Positions 8,441 to 15,224 are shown, counted from the stretch's first letter. The stretch: 17,423 nucleotides of DNA from Methanosarcina sp. UBA289 (GCA_002496565.1 DAKJ01000020.1:1-17423); one strand, 5' to 3'. Program-made: numbers and translations. Notes: a model not told the origin generated them from the letters alone.

Positions 8441-8878
8441 TTAATTTGAAGTAGATTTAACTGGAATTGTTTTAGTTGAAGCGGATGTAGCTGAAGCGGA
8501 TGTAGTCGAAGAGGAGGACGTATTGCTCTCAGCATCCTCAGGCACGTAGATCACCCTGCCGTCGCCGAGCCTGTAAGCAGTTCCAAGAGCCTCACCAGTT
8601 CCCCCTCCGATATTTTCGGTCATGTTCATGACTTCAATGGGTTTCCCCTCTTCTTTGATGATTATCTTCATGTCCTGAGCTCCCGGATTTTTAACAATGG
8701 TGAAATCCTCGCTAGAGTTCAGAAGCTCAGGGAGATGATAAGACATAACAAGCGCAACCAGCAGAGCCACAGAGAAGACCATTGCAACATCAAAAACATT
8801 GGCAACATTGGCCATGGGGCTTTGCTCATCTTCGTCTTTTAAAAGCCCTGTACGCCTGTACCTTCTGGATTTTGGCAT
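8441..8878 (-). CDS. DUF2149-like, ExbD-type one-pass membrane protein
   Basis: The protein has 145 residues. A basic N-terminus (residues 1-10) is followed by one transmembrane helix (about 28-47) and an extracytoplasmic domain. The tail, from about residue 118, is Ser/Thr-rich. The helix begins N-V-F-D30-V-A-M-V-F, closely like the ExbD/TolR helix in which a single Asp carries the proton path. The outer part contains YRLGDGRVIYVP, typical of DUF2149-like proteins. The start at 8878 has GAGGAAG upstream. The gene lies 40 bases after the ExbB-like gene. The pair should form a proton-driven motor in the cytoplasmic membrane. There is no TonB or outer membrane to drive, so the likely client is the neighbouring anchored chelatase. 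The ExbD analogy rests on topology and the helix motif, not on full-length similarity. Confidence 0.75.
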   Translation of the reverse strand: MPKSRRYRRTGLLKDEDEQSPMANVANVFDVAMVFSVALLVALVMSYHLPELLNSSEDFTIVKNPGAQDMKIIIKEEGKPIEVMNMTENIGGGTGEALGTAYRLGDGRVIYVPEDAESNTSSSSTTSASATSASTKTIPVKSTSN

Positions 8879-8918
8879 GATTTCTTCCTCGTTATTAATA
8901 CATTAAGAGGTACTAACC

Positions 8919-9542
8919 TCAGCTCTTTTCCTCAATTGTGTCCAGAATATAATCAATGTCGGACATATCTTCCCAGTACCAGCGCCGTCTGACCTGAGTA
9001 AGAACGTAGCCTATTCCGGCCGCAAAAAGCCCTACAACAGTCGTTGCAAATGCAATCATCAAGTTCTGTGCAAGGGTTTCGAGATCTCCTGCAGAAAGCC
9101 CTATAAGAGCAGGGCCTAATGGAATCAGGGTTCCCATGAGCCCAAGCATAGGGCCAACTGTTGAAGTTATTTTTGTATGCTCAAGGCACTTTGCCATTTT
9201 GATCTCGTATTCCTGCGAAAGCCTCTCAATTGCAGGGAAATGTCGTTCTTTCAGATATCTTGCAGCGTCTCTTGCAAAGGAAGTGACCATGTAGTTTTGT
9301 TTTATGTTTTCGAGAGCTTTTGACGCTTCCGAAAAATCTGAATTCTGAAGGTCATGCTCAATTTTCTTACAATTAGTTTCCAGATTATTCCAATCCCTGT
9401 GCCTTTTTGTATATTCGGAAAGGAATTCTCCTAATTGAATTAAAGAAAGAAAAACAAGAAGAGTGAGAAGAGACATTACAGGGACTAGCAAAGCTGTTGA
9501 GAAAACATTCATCATGTCGGATAACAAATTCATCAGGCTCAC
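8919..9542 (-). CDS. MotA/TolQ/ExbB-family proton channel protein
   Basis: The protein has 207 residues and three predicted membrane helices: about 15-38, 125-149 and 162-184. A cytoplasmic helical region lies between the first two. The TolQ/ExbB signature is clear: STVGPMLGLMGTLIPLGPAL (127-146), followed by AFATTVVGLFAAGIGYVL. The start is GTG at 9542, which overlaps the TGA of the upstream gene by four bases (GTGA). AAGGAGG sits 8 bases before the GTG and supports it; an ATG at codon 4 is the alternative. Translational coupling and tight spacing put it in one operon with the DUF2162-like and DUF2149-like genes. Known role of the family: couples proton flow to movement of a partner protein on the outer face of the membrane. 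Confidence 0.9.
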   Translation of the reverse strand: MSLMNLLSDMMNVFSTALLVPVMSLLTLLVFLSLIQLGEFLSEYTKRHRDWNNLETNCKKIEHDLQNSDFSEASKALENIKQNYMVTSFARDAARYLKERHFPAIERLSQEYEIKMAKCLEHTKITSTVGPMLGLMGTLIPLGPALIGLSAGDLETLAQNLMIAFATTVVGLFAAGIGYVLTQVRRRWYWEDMSDIDYILDTIEEKS

Positions 9543-10231
9543 AGGTCATGCCTCCTTATACGTTCCAGGAAAAAACCTGCAAGGACGATGACCCCAAAAG
9601 CCATAAGAGGCACAATTCCTGTATCTCCTCCCCCAGTTGAAACAAGGTTCATCTTTTTTGTTTGCACATATGCCGGGATTAGCAGAGCCCCTAAAAGATA
9701 ATAAATTCCTATCAGCATCATAGCACTCCCCATAGTTTCAGGAGTTTTTCCAAGCCGGACCTTCCCAAACCTGAAAAGAAATGAAGAAGCTACCACTGCT
9801 ATAAAAAAAGCAATCCCAACAAGGAGTCCTACTTTTATTCCGGAAAGATTAAGACTTTCTGAAAGCAGCAGGCAGGATGCTGCAAGGGCTGCCAAACAGA
9901 CCGGGCAGGGTATGGATATAGCGAGAAAAGTGTGCCTGGATACATCTTTTCCTGAATTCCACATTTTCTGGGTGTAAATCCCGGTCCCTATGAGAAGCAG
10001 GGAGACAAGTACATGGATTCCCATGCCCATTGAAGAAAACTTCCCAAAAACTTCCAGGCTTATGTGGTCAGCAACGCTTCCGAATAAAAGGGCCAGAAGA
10101 AAATAACTACCTCCAATTGCAAAAATTTCTCTTGTACTTATGTTTGAGAATCCACATCCTATTCCAGATTTAATTCCAAAGATAAGGATACCTATCAAAA
10201 TCCCGATAACAGTTAATGCCGCAGAGTCCAT
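9539..10231 (-). CDS. DUF2162-like polytopic membrane protein with CPVC motif
   Basis: The protein has 230 residues and about seven hydrophobic helices. It resembles the DUF2162 group of putative transporters. Cysteines stand out: G-C26-G-F near the end of helix 1, and P-C109-P-V-C112 in a central helix, plus C120. A CxxC inside a membrane helix is unusual and recalls the CcdA/DsbD and LysE-like folds that move thiol electrons or small solutes. The ATG at 10231 is preceded by GAAGGT. It is the first gene of the unit that runs into the ExbB-like gene with a four-base overlap. It may transport the released metal, or pass reducing power outward to the chelatase; both are inferences. As I recall, the same family accompanies CobN-like genes in bacterial hmu operons. 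Confidence 0.72.
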   Translation of the reverse strand: MDSAALTVIGILIGILIFGIKSGIGCGFSNISTREIFAIGGSYFLLALLFGSVADHISLEVFGKFSSMGMGIHVLVSLLLIGTGIYTQKMWNSGKDVSRHTFLAISIPCPVCLAALAASCLLLSESLNLSGIKVGLLVGIAFFIAVVASSFLFRFGKVRLGKTPETMGSAMMLIGIYYLLGALLIPAYVQTKKMNLVSTGGGDTGIVPLMAFGVIVLAGFFLERIRRHDL

Positions 10232-10257
10232 AATACCTTCTGAGCATTTATAGTAGA

Positions 10258-10295
10258 ATTAAATAAAAACTGGTTTTTGGGTAATATTTGTTATC
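10258..10295 (-). promoter_or_regulatory. Promoter of the DUF2162-ExbB-DUF2149 unit with candidate operator
   Basis: The minus strand reads TTTTATTTAATT around 10258-10269, a usable TATA-like box that gives a very short leader before the ATG at 10231. The palindrome GGTAATATTTGTTATC (10280-10295, plus-strand reading) lies directly upstream. Its centre is about 24 bases from the TATA centre, the same distance as at the nosD-like promoter. A further half-site, GGTAAT, follows at 10302. Confidence 0.5.
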
Positions 10296-10682
10296 TTTTG
10301 GGGTAATAAGGGCAATTGAGTGCGTTTTTTAGAATAGGAGTTTAACTTCTTCTTACTTTCTACCATAGAAGGAGAATATAATTAAAAAAGTTAAAAACAG
10401 ACTACAGAATAAATTCAGACAGTTTGATAGTTAATAAGATAGCAAGGTCGTTAATATTATAATACAGTTTCCCTTTTTAAAACGGCATCAATTGGCTCTG
10501 ATAACAAATTAAAATTAAAATTTAATAAATATTATGTAAAAATTCATTCTGCTTACCGGGTAATGCTGTAGAAAAAACGGAAAGAAAAACCCATAATTAA
10601 AGTAAATTTGTTAAAATTAGAAATAAAAAAAGCAATGAAAAGATCTGATGGCTTACTTTACTTGTTCTAATAAAAACAATAA
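10296..10682. other. AT-rich divergent intergenic region
   Basis: No convincing gene is seen between the membrane operon and the regulator beyond the elements listed separately. The stretch is very AT-rich, with many short A and T runs and isolated half-sites of the candidate operator (GGTAAT at 10302, GATAAC at 10499). A 64-codon minus-strand frame that reaches into the regulator gene has no ribosome binding site and looks spurious. Confidence 0.5.
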
Positions 10683-10733
10683 TTATAAGTATTTGAGATA
10701 AAATAGAGCTCATCATGGTAGTAAACGTTATGC
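10683..10733 (+). promoter_or_regulatory. Promoter of the ArsR-like regulator with overlapping operator copy
   Basis: TTATAAGTA (about 10684-10692) is a good TATA box and predicts transcription starting near 10712. The operator-like sequence GGTAGTAAACGTTATG (10717-10732) covers the predicted start point and the first ATG. At the two target promoters the site lies upstream of the TATA box instead. A regulator bound here would block its own transcription, while at the other sites it could either help or hinder. Confidence 0.45.
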
Positions 10734-11260
10734 AGGATTCTGGAATGAACGGAGGCAGAGAAAACCTTTTCAAAGCGATTTCAAGTGACACACGTCTCTC
10801 AATTCTTGAACACCTGAGTGAAGGAGATAAGCATATCTCCGGCCTGGCAAGAGAAATTGGGATCTCCGTGCCTGTGGCTGCTAAACATGTGAAAATATTA
10901 GAAAAAGCCGAACTTATAGAAAGAAAAAAGATCGGAAATACTCATATGATAGGCATAAAACTGAACAATGTCTATTCTTTTCTGGACCACTTTGCAGAAA
11001 ACAGGAGGCTTGAGGTTGAACAGGGTACGACTCTGCTTGAAGCCCTGAAAAGCGTAGCTGCTGTGGAAGTTAAGAAAATGGGGAACAAAGTCAAGGTCGT
11101 CTCTACGGATGGGGAAGAGGGATTTTACATATATGAAGTGGATGGCAAATTCTCGGATAAGACTGTAGACGAATATGAATTTTACGAAGATGCTGTAGTA
11201 GAGTGGAAAAAGCTAGTGCCCGTAACGAAAAAAAGATTGCTGGTAAATATCAGGAGATAA
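10715..11260 (+). CDS. ArsR-like winged-helix regulator with DUF4430/transcobalamin-like domain
   Basis: The protein has 181 residues. Residues about 16-80 are an ArsR-type winged helix: LFKAISSDTRLSILEHL, the recognition region ISGLAREIGISVPVAAKHVK (41-60), then the wing. The metal-binding cysteines of classical ArsR are absent. Residues about 98-170 form a second domain, starting LEVEQGTTLLEALK. It then has GFYIYEVDGKF and Y-E-F-Y-E-D-A-V-V-E-W, a pattern I associate with DUF4430, the fold family of the transcobalamin/intrinsic factor C-terminal domain. It could sense a corrinoid or another tetrapyrrole. The first ATG (10715) lacks a clear ribosome binding site and would be nearly leaderless. 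The ATG at 10745 has AGGA at good spacing, would leave the operator copy outside the coding region, and keeps both domains. It is divergent from the chelatase operon, its likely target. The domain assignment is by eye. Confidence 0.8.
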   Translation: MVVNVMQDSGMNGGRENLFKAISSDTRLSILEHLSEGDKHISGLAREIGISVPVAAKHVKILEKAELIERKKIGNTHMIGIKLNNVYSFLDHFAENRRLEVEQGTTLLEALKSVAAVEVKKMGNKVKVVSTDGEEGFYIYEVDGKFSDKTVDEYEFYEDAVVEWKKLVPVTKKRLLVNIRR

Positions 11261-11384
11261 AAAGCCCACAATGCTGAACCCCTTTAGAAGCTCATATTTG
11301 TTCATGGAGTCTGCAAAATATTTACTTATGAAATCTTAAAAATGTCTATTCATGGAGCCTTTAAAAGATTTGAAGAACTTGCTG

Positions 11385-11412
11385 AAAAAATGAAACTTTA
11401 TCCCTGAAAAAA
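11385..11412 (-). terminator. U-tracts after the fibrillarin gene
   Basis: On the minus strand two runs of six T (11407-11412 and 11385-11390), each followed by CAG, lie 27 to 54 bases past the fibrillarin stop. They fit archaeal oligo-U termination for the long minus-strand unit ending here. The 178-base convergent spacer also holds an imperfect repeat around TTCATGGAG (near 11300 and 11349), which I cannot interpret. Confidence 0.45.
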
Positions 11413-11438
11413 CAGAAAATTCCTGAAAAGTGGATATG

Positions 11439-12119
11439 TCACCTCAACTTCGCCAGAACTCCAAGATGGTCTTCATGATAGGGCTTGAGATCCTTTGCAT
11501 TAAGGATCTCAAATCTGGGTTCAAAAGCCTGTTCGAGTTTCCTTATCTCTTCCTTAAAAACTTCTTTGGGATTTGCTGCAGTATCTATACTCCGTGCTTT
11601 AATGGAAAGCAGGAGGTATCCATCCTTTTTTAAAAAGCGGACCGCATTCCTTGCAGCTATCTCGGCCTGGTTGGGCTGTGCAACATCCTGGAAAATAACA
11701 TCTATAGGCTCAACGAGATGAGAGTAACTGTCCGGTTTTCCAGCATCAGCCAGAATCGGGTGGATATTTTTTCGCCTTGATGCGAGTCCTATAAGATCTC
11801 TCATGCTTCTTGGAGCAAACTCAACGGCATAAACCTCCCCTTCCGAAACGATGTCGGAAACATGGCTGACCGTTGTGCCTGAAGCCGCCCCGAGGTAAAG
11901 CACCTTCGAATCTTCCTTAAGTGGGATATTGAATTTTTTCAGGACCATTGCTCCGAGCTTGCTCCTGCGAGGGTCCCAGGTTCGGTATTCAATTCCTTCA
12001 ACCGGAATCAGCTTTTCTCCATAAACGGTCTTTCCAGGTTCCAGGTTCTTAGTAGCAAGCTGTTTTTTGTCTTTTACAACTTCAAAAATCCCATCTGAAA
12101 GCTTTTTGACTTCAGGCAT
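11439..12119 (-). CDS. flpA: Fibrillarin-like rRNA/tRNA 2'-O-methyltransferase
   Basis: The protein has 226 residues, normal for archaeal fibrillarin. It transfers methyl from S-adenosylmethionine to the 2'-hydroxyl of rRNA and tRNA, as the catalytic subunit of C/D-box guide RNPs. The Rossmann-type methyltransferase motifs are in place: VLYLGAASGTTVSHVSD (73-89) for SAM binding, YAVEF (97-101), ILADA (122-126), DVIFQDVAQPNQ (140-151) with the acidic catalytic residue, LSIKARSID (171-179) with the catalytic lysine, and PYHEDH near the end. The N-terminal region has the usual WDPRRSKLGA (48-57). The ATG directly follows the TAA of the Nop5 gene with no spacer, so the partner proteins are made together. 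Confidence 0.97.
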   Translation of the reverse strand: MPEVKKLSDGIFEVVKDKKQLATKNLEPGKTVYGEKLIPVEGIEYRTWDPRRSKLGAMVLKKFNIPLKEDSKVLYLGAASGTTVSHVSDIVSEGEVYAVEFAPRSMRDLIGLASRRKNIHPILADAGKPDSYSHLVEPIDVIFQDVAQPNQAEIAARNAVRFLKKDGYLLLSIKARSIDTAANPKEVFKEEIRKLEQAFEPRFEILNAKDLKPYHEDHLGVLAKLR

Positions 12120-13130
12120 TTATTTTCTCCTCTTTTTCTTTGGCTTTGCCCCGCTTTCCTGCCTTTTTTGAGGAGGCCTGGGGTTTGAAGTCCTGATCTG
12201 CAAGAACTTTGCTTCAAGTTTTTCCGTCAGAGAGAGATCTTTTTCCCCGGAATAAAAATCAATACGTGCAGCAAGGGAAAGCTTTGATGCAACGGCTCTT
12301 GCCACCTTTCCTCTTACCCACCAGGGCGCGGTATTTATAAGAGGGTGGCTGTAGATGATCCCGTGCTTTGGAGATGGAGCCCGAGACCTGAGATGCTTGA
12401 AAAGAGCCTTACTGGCTCCTATAACCTGAACAGTGCTAGAGGGAAATTCCGCAAGTTTTCCGAGGCTTCCTGCGAGACTTATCAACCTTGCCCCGAGCAT
12501 TGGGCCTGCAATAAGTTTCAGGTTGGGTGCAATCAGTTCCATACTGTTCTCAATATAAGCCTCTATCTGCCGCCTCCGTTCATAGAGGCTGCACACGCTT
12601 TCTGCGAAACCTTTCAGGAGTGCTTCGTCTGCAGATTCAAGTTTTGCACCCATAGAGTTTCTGGCTTTTGAATAAAGCGGGGCTTCAGGACCGACATTTT
12701 CACGGGAACCGTATTTTACGATGAAGAGTGCAAGGTCTTCTCCACCTAATCCACTTTCCGGAAAATAGCCTCCATACCATTCAGAAAGCCTTTCCGACAG
12801 GGCGTTTGTCGTTTCATTGATATCGTCCAGGGCTTCGACAGCCTGAATAATTCGCTGATCAGGAGTGAGGGCGCCTGAAACCTGAAGTTTTGCAGCCTCC
12901 AGCGTAACTTCATGCAAAAGGAAGTAATATTCGGCAGGGGACTCTGCAAATCCGCAGTCGAAAGCTGCAGCTTTTAGGTCAAAGCCTTCTGGAGGAAGAT
13001 CCGACCTGCTGTCCCTTAGAGAAAGAGAATGCAGAGCAAGCTCCCTGATGTCTTTTGAAAGAAGTCTGGCTTCCTGAATTTCTCCTGCTCTGCCCGTTTC
13101 AATAGTTCCAAACCAGGTATCGATTTTCAA
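12120..13130 (-). CDS. Nop5 (Nop56/58-like) C/D-box RNP scaffold protein
   Basis: The protein has 336 residues. Nop5 bridges fibrillarin and L7Ae on the guide RNA. The N-terminal domain (1 to about 85) should bind fibrillarin and the middle (about 90-200) is the coiled-coil dimer region. The Nop domain follows, with VQVIGASKALFKHLRS (234-249), KHGIIYSHPLI (255-265) and RGKVARAVASKLSLAARID (273-291). The tail from about 318 is strongly basic (KPKKKRRK), as in many Nop proteins. The start is TTG at 13130, which overlaps the stop of beta-RFAP synthase by four bases (TTGA). GGAGG sits six bases upstream and supports the unusual start. The arrangement with flpA is a classic archaeal pair. Confidence 0.96.
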   Translation of the reverse strand: MKIDTWFGTIETGRAGEIQEARLLSKDIRELALHSLSLRDSRSDLPPEGFDLKAAAFDCGFAESPAEYYFLLHEVTLEAAKLQVSGALTPDQRIIQAVEALDDINETTNALSERLSEWYGGYFPESGLGGEDLALFIVKYGSRENVGPEAPLYSKARNSMGAKLESADEALLKGFAESVCSLYERRRQIEAYIENSMELIAPNLKLIAGPMLGARLISLAGSLGKLAEFPSSTVQVIGASKALFKHLRSRAPSPKHGIIYSHPLINTAPWWVRGKVARAVASKLSLAARIDFYSGEKDLSLTEKLEAKFLQIRTSNPRPPQKRQESGAKPKKKRRK

Positions 13131-14095
13131 TCCGGTCCTCCAGTGATGTCTGCGCCTCGATTCATTCCCTTTGTGAGCAGGGCTTTCCCTCCAAGGGACT
13201 CGTCAAGCATGCGCTGGGTTTCTTGCTGGAGCCTTTTGCCTTCCTTGACACTTCCGACAATTCCGTAAACTACCGGTCCGAAAGAACTGATGCCTGAACC
13301 ACTCGCGCCATTATCCCGCATGTAATTCATGATATCCAGAACAGGCTGTGACTGAAGTTCTACTTCCCTTTTCTTAAAACCTACAGTCTGGAGGTGGTTA
13401 ATTGCCTTGCCAAAACTTTCCAGGTCTTCCTCGACAAGTGCAGGAAGCATCTGCATGAGGATTACGTGAGAAATTTCCTGAACTTCGGCAAGTGGAACTG
13501 GACAATACTTCTTGAAAATATCCACTTCTTCCGCATCGTGAGCTCCTTTTCCATTGGGAATTACAAGGACAATAGGCCAATCAGGAAAGTTTCTTCTGAA
13601 AAGTACAGGTCCGGGAGGCACATGGCTCGCCGAAGACGGAGAAAATGCACCTTTATCCTTGAACTTATGTCCTCCGTCCAGAATAAAGCCACCTTTTTCA
13701 AAAGCAGCAACTCCGATCCCGGATGTGCCACCCCTGCCGACTGCAAATGCAAGTTCCCTTATGCTTTTCCCAAGTCCATAAATCCTGTTTACGGCTACTG
13801 CTGCCGACAGTGCAGCCTGAGTCCCGGAACCGAGCCCTACATGATCAGGAAGACTATGTTTAATTTGCAGTTTTATTCCTTTTCCTGCCGGAAGAAGAGC
13901 CTGTGCAGCTCTTTGCATTCTGCCTGCTAGAAGAGGATCACCACCGAAAACTTCGATAGTATCAGCTTCAGTAGCAGAAATTTCCAGGCAGGGAGATTCC
14001 AAGGTGATTCCTGCTCCCCCGTCGACCCTGCCTAGCTCTGCATTCATATCTATCAGGGTAAGATGGAGTCTGGATGGAGTCACTACTTTAATCAT
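13127..14095 (-). CDS. Beta-ribofuranosylaminobenzene 5'-phosphate (beta-RFAP) synthase
   Basis: The protein has 322 residues and belongs to the GHMP-kinase-like beta-RFAP synthases. The enzyme condenses 4-hydroxybenzoate or 4-aminobenzoate with phosphoribosyl diphosphate, with loss of CO2 and pyrophosphate, the first committed step of tetrahydromethanopterin (here tetrahydrosarcinapterin) synthesis. Evidence: the family N-terminus VVTPSRLHLTLIDMN (4-18), the GHMP glycine-rich loop LPDHVGLGSGTQAALSAA (82-99), then GRGGTSGIGVAAFEKGG and the C-terminal GASGSGISSFGP motif. The ATG at 14095 has GAGGT upstream. Its stop overlaps the Nop5 start, linking C1-carrier synthesis with RNA modification genes on one message. 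This is a feature of gene order, not evidence of shared function. Confidence 0.93.
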   Translation of the reverse strand: MIKVVTPSRLHLTLIDMNAELGRVDGGAGITLESPCLEISATEADTIEVFGGDPLLAGRMQRAAQALLPAGKGIKLQIKHSLPDHVGLGSGTQAALSAAVAVNRIYGLGKSIRELAFAVGRGGTSGIGVAAFEKGGFILDGGHKFKDKGAFSPSSASHVPPGPVLFRRNFPDWPIVLVIPNGKGAHDAEEVDIFKKYCPVPLAEVQEISHVILMQMLPALVEEDLESFGKAINHLQTVGFKKREVELQSQPVLDIMNYMRDNGASGSGISSFGPVVYGIVGSVKEGKRLQQETQRMLDESLGGKALLTKGMNRGADITGGPD

Positions 14096-14130
14096 ATCTA
14101 TCTGTACCTCATTACTTATTCATAAAACTT

Positions 14131-14171
14131 AGGAATTAAACTTCCGTTAGCTCAGGAATTAAACTTCCGTT
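14131..14171. repeat. Tandem 18-base direct repeat at the 3' end of the DUF2953 gene
   Basis: AGGAATTAAACTTCCGTT occurs at 14131-14148 and again, without mismatch, at 14154-14171, a 23-base period. The second copy contains the last codons and stop of the DUF2953 gene; the first lies in the 56-base spacer before beta-RFAP synthase. Each copy contains the inverted repeat GGAA-N6-TTCC. It may be a recent small duplication or a pair of regulator sites. Confidence 0.75.
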
Positions 14172-15156
14172 TCCCCCAGAGTTTTTCCTTAATAATTGAA
14201 TAAGTAAAAGATAAAGTTTTCCTGTCAAACATGAATTTGAGCATCGGAAAAATCAGAGAATATATCCTTACACTAACCTCCATGTTCCCCCTGAAATCCA
14301 TCATCGGATTTATGAATACAGGATTAATGGAAAAACTGCACTTCCTGCACCGGCTGTAGGCCAGCCCAGCAATGGCATGTATAAATCCGCAGAGCATGCC
14401 CGTCTCTGCCGGATCGGAAAGGCCAAATGTCACGCAAGATTCCAGACGTTTAATTTTTATCCCATTCAGTAAATCGGAAAATAGCCTGAATAAAGGTTTT
14501 CTGAGAGCTTTGTATGCCTCTAGGCCCCAGTGAAATATTTCCTGGGTAGTCATTCCTGTTTCAGGAGTTTCTTCAGTTTCAGGCTCCTTTTTTCCTCTTA
14601 TCTTCGAAATTATGTTCTGTTTTTCGTCTTCCTTATTTATTTTTGGTTTTTTTCCTTCATCTTCATCTATCTTTTTCCTTCTTTCTTCACTCTCACCTAC
14701 TTTTATTCCTTTTTCTTTATTCTCATCCTCTTCTATTCCTTTTTCTCTACTCTCACCTACTTTTATTCTTTTTTCGTTGCCTTCACCCACTTCTATGCTT
14801 TTCTCTTCGGCCTTTTTTTCTTCAATCTCCCTTTTTCTCTTTACTTCAGCCTTACTCTGTGTCTCTGAAGTAACCTGTACCTTTTCAGGTTCTTCCAGAC
14901 CGATCGCACTTTGCTCTTCTTTTATTGTTTTGTCTTTTTCCGATTTCTTCGGTTCTTCAGGAAGGCTTTCACTTTCTCCGAGTTCTTCAATGGAAAAGGT
15001 ATGGGAAAAGAGCAGCCATTTTACAGTGAATATGCCTCTAAGTTCTTTCTTTTCTTCTAGGATTAGAACCTTAAGCTTGAAGGTGAGGCCTATTGCTGTA
15101 AAAAGTATGAATAAAATTAGCAGAAAAGCCAGCAGAAAAAGAGTGATTACAAGCAT
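14152..15156 (-). CDS. DUF2953 membrane-anchored protein with acidic/basic repeat linker
   Basis: The protein has 334 residues. One membrane helix lies at the N-terminus (about 4-26), followed by a short domain (to about 58). A highly charged Lys/Glu linker covers about 60-195 and includes five copies of a 10-residue repeat (121-170). The C-terminal domain contains SCVTFGLSDPAETGMLCGFI and FINPMMDFRGN, typical of DUF2953 proteins. Function is unknown for the family. DUF2953 genes are often found beside ytfJ/gerW-like genes, as here, also in bacteria that form spores. The ATG at 15156 has no clear ribosome binding site and lies just after a 7-base-pair palindrome. The gene lies between the GerW-like and beta-RFAP synthase genes, all in one direction. 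Confidence 0.85.
   Translation of the reverse strand: MLVITLFLLAFLLILFILFTAIGLTFKLKVLILEEKKELRGIFTVKWLLFSHTFSIEELGESESLPEEPKKSEKDKTIKEEQSAIGLEEPEKVQVTSETQSKAEVKRKREIEEKKAEEKSIEVGEGNEKRIKVGESREKGIEEDENKEKGIKVGESEERRKKIDEDEGKKPKINKEDEKQNIISKIRGKKEPETEETPETGMTTQEIFHWGLEAYKALRKPLFRLFSDLLNGIKIKRLESCVTFGLSDPAETGMLCGFIHAIAGLAYSRCRKCSFSINPVFINPMMDFRGNMEVSVRIYSLIFPMLKFMFDRKTLSFTYSIIKEKLWGKRKFNS
14647..14796 (-). repeat. 30-base tandem repeat encoding 10-residue charged units
   Basis: Five in-frame units of 30 bases encode IEVGEGNEKR, IKVGESREKG, IEEDENKEKG, IKVGESEERR and KKIDEDEGKK (residues 121-170 of the DUF2953 protein). Units two and four are most alike: on the plus strand TCTCACCTACTTTTATTC starts at 14691 and again at 14751, exactly 60 bases apart. 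Such charged repeats likely form a long helix or a flexible spacer and may vary in number between strains. Confidence 0.8.
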
Positions 15157-15176
15157 ATTAACAGGTTCGGGAGAAA

Positions 15177-15196
15177 AGGATAGTCCTAACTATCCT
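15177..15196. repeat. Palindromic hairpin upstream of the DUF2953 start
   Basis: AGGATAG-TCCTAA-CTATCCT is a perfect 7-base-pair inverted repeat with a 6-base loop. It begins 20 bases upstream of the DUF2953 ATG and is followed on the minus strand by TTTTC. It may be a terminator or attenuator after the GerW-like gene, or a regulator site. Confidence 0.5.
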
Positions 15197-15224
15197 GAAA
15201 ACCCAGACTTTTTAATGCCGTCCC

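Noticed and set aside
10715..11260. Arsenic or metal resistance role for the ArsR-like protein
   Set aside because: No metal-site cysteines are present and no resistance genes lie nearby; the second domain and neighbours point elsewhere.
11290..11375. Imperfect direct repeat around TTCATGGAG in the convergent spacer
   Set aside because: Only about ten bases are well conserved and there is no link to a gene or structure.
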